From JBNLAN01 sp050302175 (GTDB lineage: Bacteria > Pseudomonadota > Zetaproteobacteria > Mariprofundales > Mariprofundaceae): 64,000 bases of DNA. Below, piece by piece: positions 1 through 7,383 of the stretch. The DNA is taken from assembly GCA_050302175.1 (NCBI GenBank), contig JBNLAN010000030.1:1-64000 (forward strand), written 5' to 3'. The position numbers and the translations under genes were made by a program. Under the pieces are notes generated by a model. The model was not told the origin of the DNA, did no database searches, and saw only the letters and a program-made list of their open reading frames with translations. Each line of letters opens with the position of its first letter. The stretch's first letter is position 1.

Positions 1-707
1 TTGCTCGTGTAATATCCGCCGACATCTGCATGCCCCGAGAATCCTTGCCGGCGTTCCCCACTCGACGCCAATAACTGCCTCGCTGCTTTACCGTAAGCGC
101 CATTCCGATCCTGATTGATGACCTGTTTGGCATGCGCTTCCGCCTTTTCGCTCTCTTGGGCTCGATAGGCGAGGATGGCGAGATAATAATGTGCCTCCAC
201 GCCGTCGGTTGCGGAAGCACTCGCATCATCCAGAACCTGCCGCCAGACACTCTGAGCACGTGTATTTTGTCGCATTTTCACTAAAGAGGTTCCGAGAGCT
301 TTACGGGCTTCCAGGTCATCCGAATGACCCGTCAGCCATGCATCAAGAAGCTCTGTGGCATCGTCGTCACGCCCCAGCTTACCAAGAACCGAAGCTCCCC
401 TCACCCATGCATCGCGAGCAACCTTCGATAGTTTCCTCCAATGTGCGTATGTGCGATCTGCGTTCTTAAATCGCCCCGACTCCTCATAGGCGTATGCAAG
501 ATATTGTAGCACTTCGACATTAGATGGACTGGCAGTATGTAAGGCTTCAAGTGCCGTAATCGCTTTATCGTAATCCTGAAAACGATAATCCTCGATCGCC
601 CGCAAGAGAGCAGCACTATCCAAACGCTTTGATTCAGCGGCAAAAGAAATGTTGCCAACGAAAAGTGACAGCAAAAGAATTGGAAAAAGTATGCGTAAAC
701 CTAACAC
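1..707 (-). CDS. secreted TPR-repeat protein, probably with a C-terminal outer-membrane barrel (partial)
   Basis: The gene runs off the left edge, so only the first 235 codons are visible. I chose the GTG at 707 because GGAGGGG lies about 6 bases upstream. Residues 1-23 form a signal peptide (hydrophobic LFPILLLSLFVG, then SFAAES). The rest is helical with TPR-like pairs (residues about 35-200: FQDYDKAITALEALH, LQYLAYAYEESGRF, ALGTSLVKM, YYLAILAYRAQ). The last visible residues (FSGHADVGGYYTS) look like the first strand of a beta-barrel, an arrangement seen in secreted proteins with an N-terminal TPR region and an outer-membrane barrel. Function is unknown. It starts about 100 bases after the gene at 810-1259, with a possible terminator between, so it may be a separate unit. 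Confidence 0.6.
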   Translation of the reverse strand, partial: MLGLRILFPILLLSLFVGNISFAAESKRLDSAALLRAIEDYRFQDYDKAITALEALHTASPSNVEVLQYLAYAYEESGRFKNADRTYAHWRKLSKVARDAWVRGASVLGKLGRDDDATELLDAWLTGHSDDLEARKALGTSLVKMRQNTRAQSVWRQVLDDASASATDGVEAHYYLAILAYRAQESEKAEAHAKQVINQDRNGAYGKAARQLLASSGERRQGFSGHADVGGYYTS

Positions 708-740
708 AATTACCCCTCCAAGCATCAGCAGGCTAAAGAA

Positions 741-783
741 GAAAAACGATTTGGGCAAGCTCGTTTAGGCCGATAAGCCCAAA
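741..783 (-). terminator. possible intrinsic terminator after the aat/cyclic-nucleotide-domain operon
   Basis: Reading leftward, TTTGGGC (783-777) pairs with GCCCAAA (756-750) around a 20-base loop and is followed by TCGTTTTTC. The stem is short and the loop long, so this is moderate evidence only. Confidence 0.4.
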
Positions 784-809
784 AGAAGTCGGGAGTTAAG
801 CCCGGTTCG

Positions 810-1259
810 TTAGTAGAGGCGTGAGAATCTGCCATCCATGTTTTTGATGACATTGGCCATATTACGCACCACCACGGTCATTAGGCACATAGCGATTTCA
901 GGATGTTCCTGCATCAGCGCATGGAAGTTCTCGCGCGTGATCTGATAAACCACGCAATACTCTTCGGCCACCACACTGGCGCTCACCGGCTCACCAGTAA
1001 AAAAACTCATCTCCCCAAACACCTTGATCTGGTCGCTGGCCGGTAGCGGCACCACATTGCCCGTTTTGCTAATGCGGCTGACCCGGATTTTACCGGAGTG
1101 CAGAAAATAGAGGGAGTTTCCAAGGTGCCCCTGATGAGCAATCGGCATATCGGGCGGTGCATTAATCACCTCAAACAGCTCCGACAGGCGCTTCTGCACC
1201 GCAGCTTTTTGAGGCGGTACACCGAGCTCATGCTCCAACCAGCGAAAATCGATACTCAT
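810..1259 (-). CDS. cyclic-nucleotide-binding-domain protein without a DNA-binding domain
   Basis: A 149-residue single-domain protein of the cNMP-binding fold (residues about 25-130): PIAHQGHLGNSLYFLHSGKIRV is the first part of the beta-roll and FGEMSFFTGEPVSASVV is the phosphate-binding cassette. In true cAMP/cGMP binders this cassette carries an Arg (RTA or RSA); here the position is Val (PVSAS), so nucleotide binding is doubtful. There is no helix-turn-helix, so it is not a CRP-type regulator by itself. Its ATG overlaps the aat stop (ATGA), with AAAGGAG in the aat 3' end as ribosome binding site, indicating translational coupling. Its role and ligand are unknown. Confidence 0.85.
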   Translation of the reverse strand: MSIDFRWLEHELGVPPQKAAVQKRLSELFEVINAPPDMPIAHQGHLGNSLYFLHSGKIRVSRISKTGNVVPLPASDQIKVFGEMSFFTGEPVSASVVAEEYCVVYQITRENFHALMQEHPEIAMCLMTVVVRNMANVIKNMDGRFSRLY

Positions 1260-1915
1260 GATTTCTCCTTTCCCCCAAGAATAGCCGCATCTGCAGATGA
1301 ATGCAGTCGGTGCAGAAATTCCCGCCGCGGAATCTCGTGCGCGCCCAGACTGGCAAGATGCGAGGTGTGAAACTGGCAGTCAATCAGCCTCCAGCCCTCT
1401 TCCATGGCTCTTTCGACCAACTTTGCCAATGCCATCTTAGAGCCGTCGCGGGAAAGCGAGAACATCGATTCAGCAAAAAACACCTTATCCTGCAACACGC
1501 CGTAGAGCCCTCCGATCAACACACTACCCTCCCATACCCCAACGGAATGCGCATATCCGGCCGTATACAGCTGCTGATAGGCTTCAATCATCTCTGGGAA
1601 TATCCAGGTGCCGGTTTGCCCTTTGCGCGGCACCTCGGCGCAGTAACGAATCACTTCGTCGAATGCCTCATCCCAGGCAAACCGGAACTGTGGTTGCTTT
1701 AGCCTTCTCGCCAGCCGGCGGGAGCAATGGAACTCCTCAGGTAACAGCACCATGCGCGGATCGGGTGACCACCAGAGAATTGGCCCGCCCTCGTCGGAAT
1801 ACCAGGGAAAAATCCCTTTCGTATAGGCAGCAAGCAATGTCTCCGGCTCAAGATTGCCGCCAATGGCAAGCAAGCCATCTTCGTTCGCCTCTTCCGGGTC
1901 TGGAAACTCAATCAT
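1256..1915 (-). CDS. aat: leucyl/phenylalanyl-tRNA--protein transferase
   Basis: Aat transfers Leu or Phe from charged tRNA to the N-terminus of proteins with basic N-terminal residues, marking them for ClpS/ClpAP degradation in the bacterial N-end rule pathway. The 219-residue length and family signatures fit: FPDPEEANEDGLLAIGGNL at the N-terminus, GIFPWY, WWSPDPRMVL, then GLYGV and FAESMFS in the GNAT-like fold, and LIDCQFHTSHLASLGA near the C-terminus. The start at 1915 matches the usual family N-terminus. In E. coli aat neighbours clpA and infA; here it is instead coupled to the cyclic-nucleotide-domain gene. Confidence 0.95.
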   Translation of the reverse strand: MIEFPDPEEANEDGLLAIGGNLEPETLLAAYTKGIFPWYSDEGGPILWWSPDPRMVLLPEEFHCSRRLARRLKQPQFRFAWDEAFDEVIRYCAEVPRKGQTGTWIFPEMIEAYQQLYTAGYAHSVGVWEGSVLIGGLYGVLQDKVFFAESMFSLSRDGSKMALAKLVERAMEEGWRLIDCQFHTSHLASLGAHEIPRREFLHRLHSSADAAILGGKEKS

Positions 1916-1943
1916 TCCCCAAATGCTGCACGCTTTAGCAGGT

Positions 1944-1972
1944 TTGTCATCGTTAGATGTCTCGCTTATAGT
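1944..1972 (+). promoter_or_regulatory. sigma70-type promoter for the two membrane-protein genes
   Basis: TTGTCA at 1944-1949, a 17-base spacer and TATAGT at 1967-1972 form a near-consensus promoter about 30 bases ahead of the start at 2002. It lies in the divergent gap with aat. Confidence 0.6.
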
Positions 1973-2001
1973 TTTTTCACCTAGGGAGAAAACTGCACAC
2001 C

Positions 2002-2445
2002 ATGAGAAAATACACGATTCTTTTCACTATCACTTACTTTGTGATCACGATTATCATCGCAGTGATCACGACACTGCTGGAAATCGGAGGCGAGCTTTTT
2101 TCGGGCATTGTGGCAACATTTGCAGCCAGTGCCCTTGCTGCGTGGAAATTCGCAAATGATCAGGGGCGTGAACCAAGCCTGGAGGAGAAGAAATCTTTTG
2201 CATGGCAGGCATTGCTGAGTATATGGATTGTTTCACTGCTTGTGGCTGGTGTTGTGATCGCGATACTCCTGTCGCCGGACGAAAGGAAAGAGGCGTTCGA
2301 TCTCATAACATCACAAACGTTCCTCCTAATCACTTTTGGCGTCACAATATTCGTTTCGCTTATCTACTATGTCGTAATTCGCTGGTCGTTCGCATGGTAT
2401 GCAAAAATTGCGATCAGAAACCATCGCGCCGCCACACAGGAGTAA
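2002..2445 (+). CDS. small integral membrane protein, ABZJ_00895 family
   Basis: A 147-residue protein with four predicted membrane helices (about residues 8-28, 30-48, 72-92 and 104-126) and a loop with REPSLEEKKSFAWQALLS between helices two and three. The layout and the R.P..EEK..FAW motif resemble the uncharacterised ABZJ_00895 family of proteobacterial inner-membrane proteins. No enzymatic residues are evident. A good promoter lies upstream, and the next gene's ribosome binding site overlaps this stop codon, so the two are co-transcribed. Confidence 0.75.
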   Translation: MRKYTILFTITYFVITIIIAVITTLLEIGGELFSGIVATFAASALAAWKFANDQGREPSLEEKKSFAWQALLSIWIVSLLVAGVVIAILLSPDERKEAFDLITSQTFLLITFGVTIFVSLIYYVVIRWSFAWYAKIAIRNHRAATQE

Positions 2446-2449
2446 TCTT

Positions 2450-3226
2450 TTGGGTCACAAGAAACTCCCCATTGCAGCCATTTTCTTAGCGGCCATATCT
2501 CTCCCTTTCCAACACTATCGCCTGCTATTTAAAGTTGGCTTGCCCCTCATTATTTCAGGGAGCCTCTTTATCATAGCGCTTGGTCAATTTTCCGAAGAGG
2601 GTGAAGAAGCCACGCTGCCTGCAATATTCAGCATAGGCCTGACCACTATATTTCTTGTTTCTCTTGTGATGGCTGTGGTGGGTTGTCACCGGATATTTTT
2701 GATGAGTCCAAACGTAGTCGAGGATGCGAAGCTGTTTCACTGGACAGGCAATGAAATCAAATATGCGGGCTGGTGGATGCTGATCGGCATATGTATTTAC
2801 CTTGTCATCATACCCTACTCGTTCCTGCTTATACCTCTCATGAATTCACCACTAAGCAAAGTGCTTGAGAGCGAAGTGATGATTTTCCTTCTGCTGGGGC
2901 TCGCTTATCTGCCTTTGTTATACATTATTTCCAGATGGTCATTGGTTCTACCCTCCTCTGCAATAGACATCCATGGAAAAAGCCTTATCTGGTCATGGCG
3001 GCTTTCGGAGGGTAACGGTTGGCGATTGACACTGTTAATCGGCATTCTGCCATTGATTATGGATATTCTGTTTACGCTGCTGCCAGTATATGACTCCCAT
3101 GTTTTTTCACTCTTTTGCGGTGCTGTTTGGCTTGTCATAGGAGTTGTGGAAATTGGCCTGCTATCCCTGAGCTATGCATTTCTAGTATCCGAAAATCACG
3201 ATGAGCCTGAAATCGCCAGCGCCTAA
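2450..3226 (+). CDS. hypothetical polytopic membrane protein
   Basis: I place the start at the TTG at 2450: AGGAG at 2438-2442 sits 7 bases upstream and overlaps the preceding stop. This gives 258 residues, whereas an ATG at 2399 would overlap the previous gene by 47 bases without a ribosome binding site. About six hydrophobic segments are visible (near residues 30-46, 63-85, 105-130, 145-165, 190-210, 222-243). The N-terminal half resembles membrane proteins with GLPLIISGSLF and the C-terminal half a YIISRWSLVLPSSAID segment, as in DUF4013/YciC-like proteins, but I do not assign a family. Probably works with its coupled neighbour. Confidence 0.7.
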   Translation: MGHKKLPIAAIFLAAISLPFQHYRLLFKVGLPLIISGSLFIIALGQFSEEGEEATLPAIFSIGLTTIFLVSLVMAVVGCHRIFLMSPNVVEDAKLFHWTGNEIKYAGWWMLIGICIYLVIIPYSFLLIPLMNSPLSKVLESEVMIFLLLGLAYLPLLYIISRWSLVLPSSAIDIHGKSLIWSWRLSEGNGWRLTLLIGILPLIMDILFTLLPVYDSHVFSLFCGAVWLVIGVVEIGLLSLSYAFLVSENHDEPEIASA

Positions 3227-3266
3227 CGAGTGCCTCTTAAAGCAGCGAAACAACCCCTTTTACAGC

Positions 3267-3295
3267 TTGTCGCTATGCAGCTTTGAAGCTAGTCT
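3267..3295 (+). promoter_or_regulatory. promoter directly ahead of the globin start (leaderless type)
   Basis: TTGTCG at 3267-3272, a 17-base spacer and TAGTCT at 3290-3295. The ATG at 3302 is only 6 bases after the -10 box, so transcription would begin at or next to the start codon. GAAGG at 3296-3300 is too close to the ATG to act as a Shine-Dalgarno site. Confidence 0.45.
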
Positions 3296-3301
3296 GAAGG
3301 C

Positions 3302-3709
3302 ATGGTGAGTAACGAAGCTGGTAAACGGGTTCATGAGAGTTATATCCGTGCGGGTAGCAGAGCTTTCATTGCCGCTTTTTATGATCGACTGATGAATTCA
3401 AACGATGAAATCAAAGCAAAGTTTGAGCGTGTCGATATGGAAACACAGACCGACAACCTCGCCCGCGCCATCGTAATGTCCTTTCTCTTCGTTGACCAAA
3501 ACCACCAGACTGCGGCGCATACCATGGAAAGGGTTCGCGAATCACACAACCGGCACAATCTCGATATCCAGCCACACCTCTACGATGCCTGGCTGGATTG
3601 CCTGATCGGTACGGTGGGCGAACTCGATCCGCAAGCGGACGAAGATCTGCTGGAAGACTGGCGCAGTGTTATGCTGGTTTCGATCAACCATATCCGCGGC
3701 GGGTATTAA
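3302..3709 (+). CDS. bacterial single-domain globin
   Basis: A 135-residue haem-binding globin of the uncharacterised bacterial family with pattern H-x2-x2-L-x-I-x-P-x-L-Y-x-x-W. His82, in SHNRHNLDIQP, aligns with the proximal haem ligand; YDAWLDCLIG and DPQADEDLLEDWRSVM follow as in the G and H helices, and the protein ends INHIRGGY. Phe residues near 22-26 (AFIAAFYDRL) fit the A/B helix region. Such proteins bind O2, NO or sulfide or act as sensors; nothing here tells which. It is monocistronic, flanked by membrane-protein genes. Confidence 0.8.
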   Translation: MVSNEAGKRVHESYIRAGSRAFIAAFYDRLMNSNDEIKAKFERVDMETQTDNLARAIVMSFLFVDQNHQTAAHTMERVRESHNRHNLDIQPHLYDAWLDCLIGTVGELDPQADEDLLEDWRSVMLVSINHIRGGY

Positions 3710-3786
3710 GACACCTTCTTTTATCTCCATTCCGTGTTTGCATTGATATATTGAATAGGGAGGAATTATTTCCTTGTATCAACACT

Positions 3787-3893
3787 GTTAGGCCGCACCA
3801 CGAAAAAATGACTCAACCTAGCTGTAATAGGTGCCGGCGGCAGGTTATGTGCTCCACACACCCATGCGGTGTAATCACATGACATTGATACGT
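3787..3893 (-). pseudogene. decayed partial copy of the dinG 3' end
   Basis: Between 3820 and 3866 the + strand matches the 3' end of the downstream dinG (4602-4649) in about 38 of 47 columns by eye, with one single-base gap. Read leftward it still encodes AHNLPPAPITA, identical to residues just before the dinG C-terminus, followed by a degraded ..FF end. Weaker similarity continues to about 3893 (CGTATC) and to about 3805 (the TTTTTC at the end). The copy has no start and is frameshifted. The DUF2306 gene lies between remnant and intact gene. Confidence 0.6.
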
Positions 3894-3896
3894 GGA

Positions 3897-3924
3897 TTGA
3901 CAGGTTTCGGGTGCTGCTTAGGTT
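3897..3924 (+). promoter_or_regulatory. possible promoter for the DUF2306 gene
   Basis: A consensus TTGACA at 3897-3902 is followed after 16 bases by TAGGTT (3919-3924), a weak -10. The ATG at 3932 is 7 bases further on, the same geometry as at the globin and arsR genes. Confidence 0.3.
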
Positions 3925-3931
3925 AACCATT

Positions 3932-4567
3932 ATGCGTCTCACCGGTTACATCGCGCTCACTTTTCTTTCACTATGCATTGCCGGCTATGCCATTGCGGTT
4001 TATGGCTTTCTTCCTCTCGGCGCTCGTCTCCCTGCGGAGATGAGAACTACTTTCACGACCTATCCTCTCGGCATCTATGCGCATGTGTTCGGGTCGGTCG
4101 TGGCACTGATATTGGGGCCGTTGCAGTTTTCATTCAGGCTGCGCACCTGGCGCCCACACCTTCACCGCTGGCTGGGCCGGCTCTATCTTGGAATCGGCGT
4201 TTTAGTTGGGGGGAGTGCAGGGCTGTTTATGGCTTTCCATGCCTCCGGTGGCCTGCCTGCACGATTGGGATTCGCATGCCTGGCAACCGCTTGGCTGTAT
4301 AGTGGCTATCGGGCCTACCGAGCCATTCGTGCTCACAACTTCACATCCCATCAGCGCTGGATGGTTCGCAACTTCGGACTGACTTTCGCAGCCGTGACCC
4401 TGCGCCTGTACATGTCGGTCGCCACCTCTTCGGGAATTGCCTTTGAGGCTGCATATCCTGTGATTGCCTGGTTGTGTTGGATTCCCAACCTCATTGCCGT
4501 GGAATTACTTTTCAATCAGAAACAGAAACCGCTTGCCGAACAGCCCGGTGTTAAGGTTGCTCCTTAA
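3932..4567 (+). CDS. DUF2306 family membrane protein
   Basis: I use the ATG at 3932 (211 residues, MRLTGYIALTF); a GTG at 3911 would add seven residues. The protein has an N-terminal membrane helix, then the DUF2306 pattern: a helix with HVFGSVVALILGPLQF, the conserved RLRTWRPHLHRWLGRLYL segment with its His pair, further helices (LGIGVLVGGSAGLFMA, ARLGFACLATAWLYSGYRAY), then NFTSHQRWMVRNFGLTFAAVTLRL. The conserved His residues suggest metal or haem binding, but no function is established. It converges on dinG with two bases between stops, and sits between dinG and a remnant of the dinG 3' end, which suggests it was inserted there. Confidence 0.8.
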   Translation: MRLTGYIALTFLSLCIAGYAIAVYGFLPLGARLPAEMRTTFTTYPLGIYAHVFGSVVALILGPLQFSFRLRTWRPHLHRWLGRLYLGIGVLVGGSAGLFMAFHASGGLPARLGFACLATAWLYSGYRAYRAIRAHNFTSHQRWMVRNFGLTFAAVTLRLYMSVATSSGIAFEAAYPVIAWLCWIPNLIAVELLFNQKQKPLAEQPGVKVAP

Positions 4568-4569
4568 AA

Positions 4570-6423
4570 CTATTTGAAAAAGCTCCTCACATCATCGATA
4601 TCGGCTGTAATCGGCGCTGGCGGCAGGTTATGCGCCACCACACGCCCGTAGCTTTTCTGATAGATACGCGAATCGAGAATGGCCATCACACCGCGATCCG
4701 TTGAAGTGCGAATCAGGCGCCCCACCCCCTGCCTGAGCACAGCAATCGCTTCGGGCAACTGAATATCGCGAAAGCCACTTCCACCCTTCTCTTCGCACGC
4801 ATTGATACGGGCGGTCAGCAGCGGATCGTTCGGCGGCGTGAATGGCATTTTATCGATTACCACCATGGAGAGCGCCTCGCCCGGCACATCGACCCCTTCC
4901 CAGAAGCTGCGGGTACCGCAAAGGATCGAATGTGTGTCCGATCTGAATGCCTCCAGAATCGCATCGCGGCTGCCGCTCCTGCCCTGCTCAAGTACCGTCC
5001 ATGGAAGGCGCTTTGCAAGCTCAGGCGCTACCTGATTCAGCACATAGTAAGAAGTGAACAATACGAAGGCCCGTCCTTGTGAGAGTTTAAGCAGGGCCTC
5101 CATCTCATCGGTCAGCGCCCGAATACTCGCCTCGCTGCCTCCCGATGGCAGATGCCGCGGAATATAGGTCAGCGCTTGTGCTCCGTAATCGAATGGCGAG
5201 GGATGAAATGCCTCCTCGGCATCAGGGAGACCAAAGCGATTGCGGGCATATTCGAAGCTGCCCGATACGCGCAGAGTGGCCGAAAGCAACACAAATGAGG
5301 CTGGGCGCTCCCAAAGGTTATCGGTCAGCACCGGGCCGGTCTCCACCGGTGCCACTACATGGCGACGATTCTCGCCATCGCCCTCCTCCCAGCCCACAAA
5401 GCCTTCCGGAGGCGAAATCACCGATTCGATATCCTCAGCCAGCAGCCCGGCTCGTTCCGAAAGCCGCAACAGGGTATCGCTTCGCTCCTCGCGCCGCTTG
5501 GCCAGTTCAAGCACAGGAAGCCATGCTTCGCGCAACTTTGTCCGATCCGGAAGCAACCATGCATCCAGTACCAGCCTTCCCTGCGCAACCACCTCATCCT
5601 TCAGAGCCGACTCATCCCCAAGCCCCTCAAGCTCGGCCTGCATATCATTCAGCCACTGAATCAACTTCAGCCGGGAGAGCTGTACGCCAAAGTACTGCCC
5701 GGCCAATTGCGGGAGATTGTGCGCCTCATCCAGCACATAAGCATCGAACGCCGGAAGCACCTCGCCATATTCCCCGGATTTCAGCGCCGCATCGGCCAGC
5801 AACAGGCTGTGGTTGCTGATCACGATATCGGCCTCCTGCGCCTTGGCACGAGCTTTCATTAACGGACAGCGATGGTATTCGGGGCATTTGCTGCCGGTGC
5901 ATTGTTCGGCGGTAGAGGTAACCATGCCACCCACACCTCGCTCGAACGCGTCAAAAGGCAGTTCGGCCAGATCGCCATCCTTGCTCTGTTCCGCCCACTC
6001 CTGCACACGCAAAAGTAACTTCTTATGCCACAGATCGGCCTCCTGACCGTGCAGATGCCGATTCAGACGATGCGGACAGAGGTAGTTGCTGCGCCCCTTT
6101 AAGAGCGCAATCCGGCGACGAATCCCCAATGCTTTGATCACAGCAGGAACATCGCGATGCATCAACTGATCCTGCAGGGCGCGGGTATGGGTGGAGATCA
6201 GGATTTTCGCATCAGAGCGCAGGGCAGGAATCAGATAAGCCAGCGTTTTCCCGGTCCCCGTCTCGGCTTCGGCCAGCAGGCTTCGGCCGTGCTCCATGGT
6301 TTCGGCGATTTCGCGTGCCAGTGCCACCTGCTCTTCCCGGTAGCGGTAGTTGGTGAGTCCGCGCGCCAGATCGGAGGTCGGCTGAAAATCCCGCTCAACC
6401 AGCGACAGGAAATCGCGCATCAA
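4570..6423 (-). CDS. dinG: DinG/YoaA-type ATP-dependent DNA helicase (XPD-like, iron-sulfur)
   Basis: A 617-residue superfamily 2 helicase of the XPD/DinG class that unwinds 5' to 3' and acts in repair and in resolving R-loops or stalled forks. Motif I is EAETGTGKTLAYLIP (residues about 54-68), motif II is LDEAHNLPQ (DEAH, about 230), and the C-terminal motifs FVLLSATLR, GTRSFWEGVDVPG and QGVGRLIRT (motif VI) are present. Four cysteines between motifs I and II (TAEQCTGSKCPEYHRCPL and the upstream NYLCPHR) match the 4Fe-4S cluster of this family. Length and domain order are closer to YoaA than to the longer E. coli DinG. It follows the ABC ATPase pair closely in the other direction. Confidence 0.9.
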   Translation of the reverse strand: MMRDFLSLVERDFQPTSDLARGLTNYRYREEQVALAREIAETMEHGRSLLAEAETGTGKTLAYLIPALRSDAKILISTHTRALQDQLMHRDVPAVIKALGIRRRIALLKGRSNYLCPHRLNRHLHGQEADLWHKKLLLRVQEWAEQSKDGDLAELPFDAFERGVGGMVTSTAEQCTGSKCPEYHRCPLMKARAKAQEADIVISNHSLLLADAALKSGEYGEVLPAFDAYVLDEAHNLPQLAGQYFGVQLSRLKLIQWLNDMQAELEGLGDESALKDEVVAQGRLVLDAWLLPDRTKLREAWLPVLELAKRREERSDTLLRLSERAGLLAEDIESVISPPEGFVGWEEGDGENRRHVVAPVETGPVLTDNLWERPASFVLLSATLRVSGSFEYARNRFGLPDAEEAFHPSPFDYGAQALTYIPRHLPSGGSEASIRALTDEMEALLKLSQGRAFVLFTSYYVLNQVAPELAKRLPWTVLEQGRSGSRDAILEAFRSDTHSILCGTRSFWEGVDVPGEALSMVVIDKMPFTPPNDPLLTARINACEEKGGSGFRDIQLPEAIAVLRQGVGRLIRTSTDRGVMAILDSRIYQKSYGRVVAHNLPPAPITADIDDVRSFFK

Positions 6424-6426
6424 GCC

Positions 6427-7383
6427 TCAGCTTTGCGGAAACAGGCAGCTTGCCCGGTGCTCTCTTCCCGGTGAAAGAACCTCATAAGTCATCTCGGCGC
6501 ATGCACTTTGGGCAAACGGGCAGCGCAGGCGGTAAAGACAGCCGGACTCGGCCACCTCTTCCTGTTCGGGTGGCGCTGCCAACTCGGTGCTACGTTCATC
6601 AGGGTGCGCGATGGGGCGGGCCTTCATCAGCTCCAGTGTATATGGGTGTTTGGGCGAGCCATACACCTCTTCAATCGGACCCTCTTCAACAATGCGCCCG
6701 GCGAACATCACTGCCACCCGGTCAGCAAACCGGCGAACGACCGACAGATCATGCGAAATAAACAGATAGGCAAGGCCAAGCCGGGATTGCAGCTCTGTCA
6801 GCAGATTCAGAATCTGGGCCTGTACCGACACATCCAGAGCTGAAACAGGCTCATCGAGCACCAGCACTTTCGGCATCACAGCCAGTGCGCGAGCGATACC
6901 AATACGTTGCCTCTGCCCGCCGGAAAACTGGTGAGGGTAGCGCTCCAGCACCTCCTCTCCCAGCCCGCATAGCGACAGGGTTTCGATCACCTTCTGCCTG
7001 CGCTGCTGTTTCGATAACTCAGGGGCATGCACCCGCAAACCTTCGCCAACCGTGTCGACGATCTTCATGCGCGGATTCAGGCTTGCAAACGGATCCTGAA
7101 ACACCATTTGCACCTGCTTTCGCATCGCGCGCAAATCCGCCCCGGAGAGCCCGGCGATGTTATTGCCAGATAATTGAATTTCGCCACTGTCCGGATCAAG
7201 CAGGCGCATCACCAGCCTTGCGGTGGTCGATTTACCTGAGCCGGACTCGCCAACAATCGCCAGGGTTTCACCCTCGTTCAGATCAAAACTGGCACCCTGC
7301 ACGGCCCGGACTTGCTCGCCCCTGCCCGACCAGGCGCTGCCCCGGCGAAATGATTTACTCAGCCCCTCAACCTGCAGAATCAT
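6427..7383 (-). CDS. peptide/nickel-type ABC transporter ATP-binding protein (DppF/OppF class)
   Basis: A 318-residue ABC ATPase: Walker A GESGSGKSTTARLVM (about residues 45-60), Q-loop MVFQDPFASLNPRM, signature FSGGQRQRIGIARAL, Walker B KVLVLDEPVSALDVS, H-loop FISHDLSVVRR. The C-terminal oligopeptide-transporter extension is present (SPKHPYTLEL, then RCPFAQSACAEM with the cysteines found in DppD/DppF-type subunits). Its start overlaps the stop of the partner ATPase (ATGA). It energises an importer of peptides or similar solutes, but no permease or binding-protein gene is in the window, so the substrate cannot be inferred. The dinG start follows only a few bases after. Confidence 0.9.
   Translation of the reverse strand: MILQVEGLSKSFRRGSAWSGRGEQVRAVQGASFDLNEGETLAIVGESGSGKSTTARLVMRLLDPDSGEIQLSGNNIAGLSGADLRAMRKQVQMVFQDPFASLNPRMKIVDTVGEGLRVHAPELSKQQRRQKVIETLSLCGLGEEVLERYPHQFSGGQRQRIGIARALAVMPKVLVLDEPVSALDVSVQAQILNLLTELQSRLGLAYLFISHDLSVVRRFADRVAVMFAGRIVEEGPIEEVYGSPKHPYTLELMKARPIAHPDERSTELAAPPEQEEVAESGCLYRLRCPFAQSACAEMTYEVLSPGREHRASCLFPQS

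Noticed and set aside
5145..5819. 224-codon plus-strand frame opposite dinG
   Set aside because: Pro-, Arg- and Ser-rich antisense artefact of the helicase gene.
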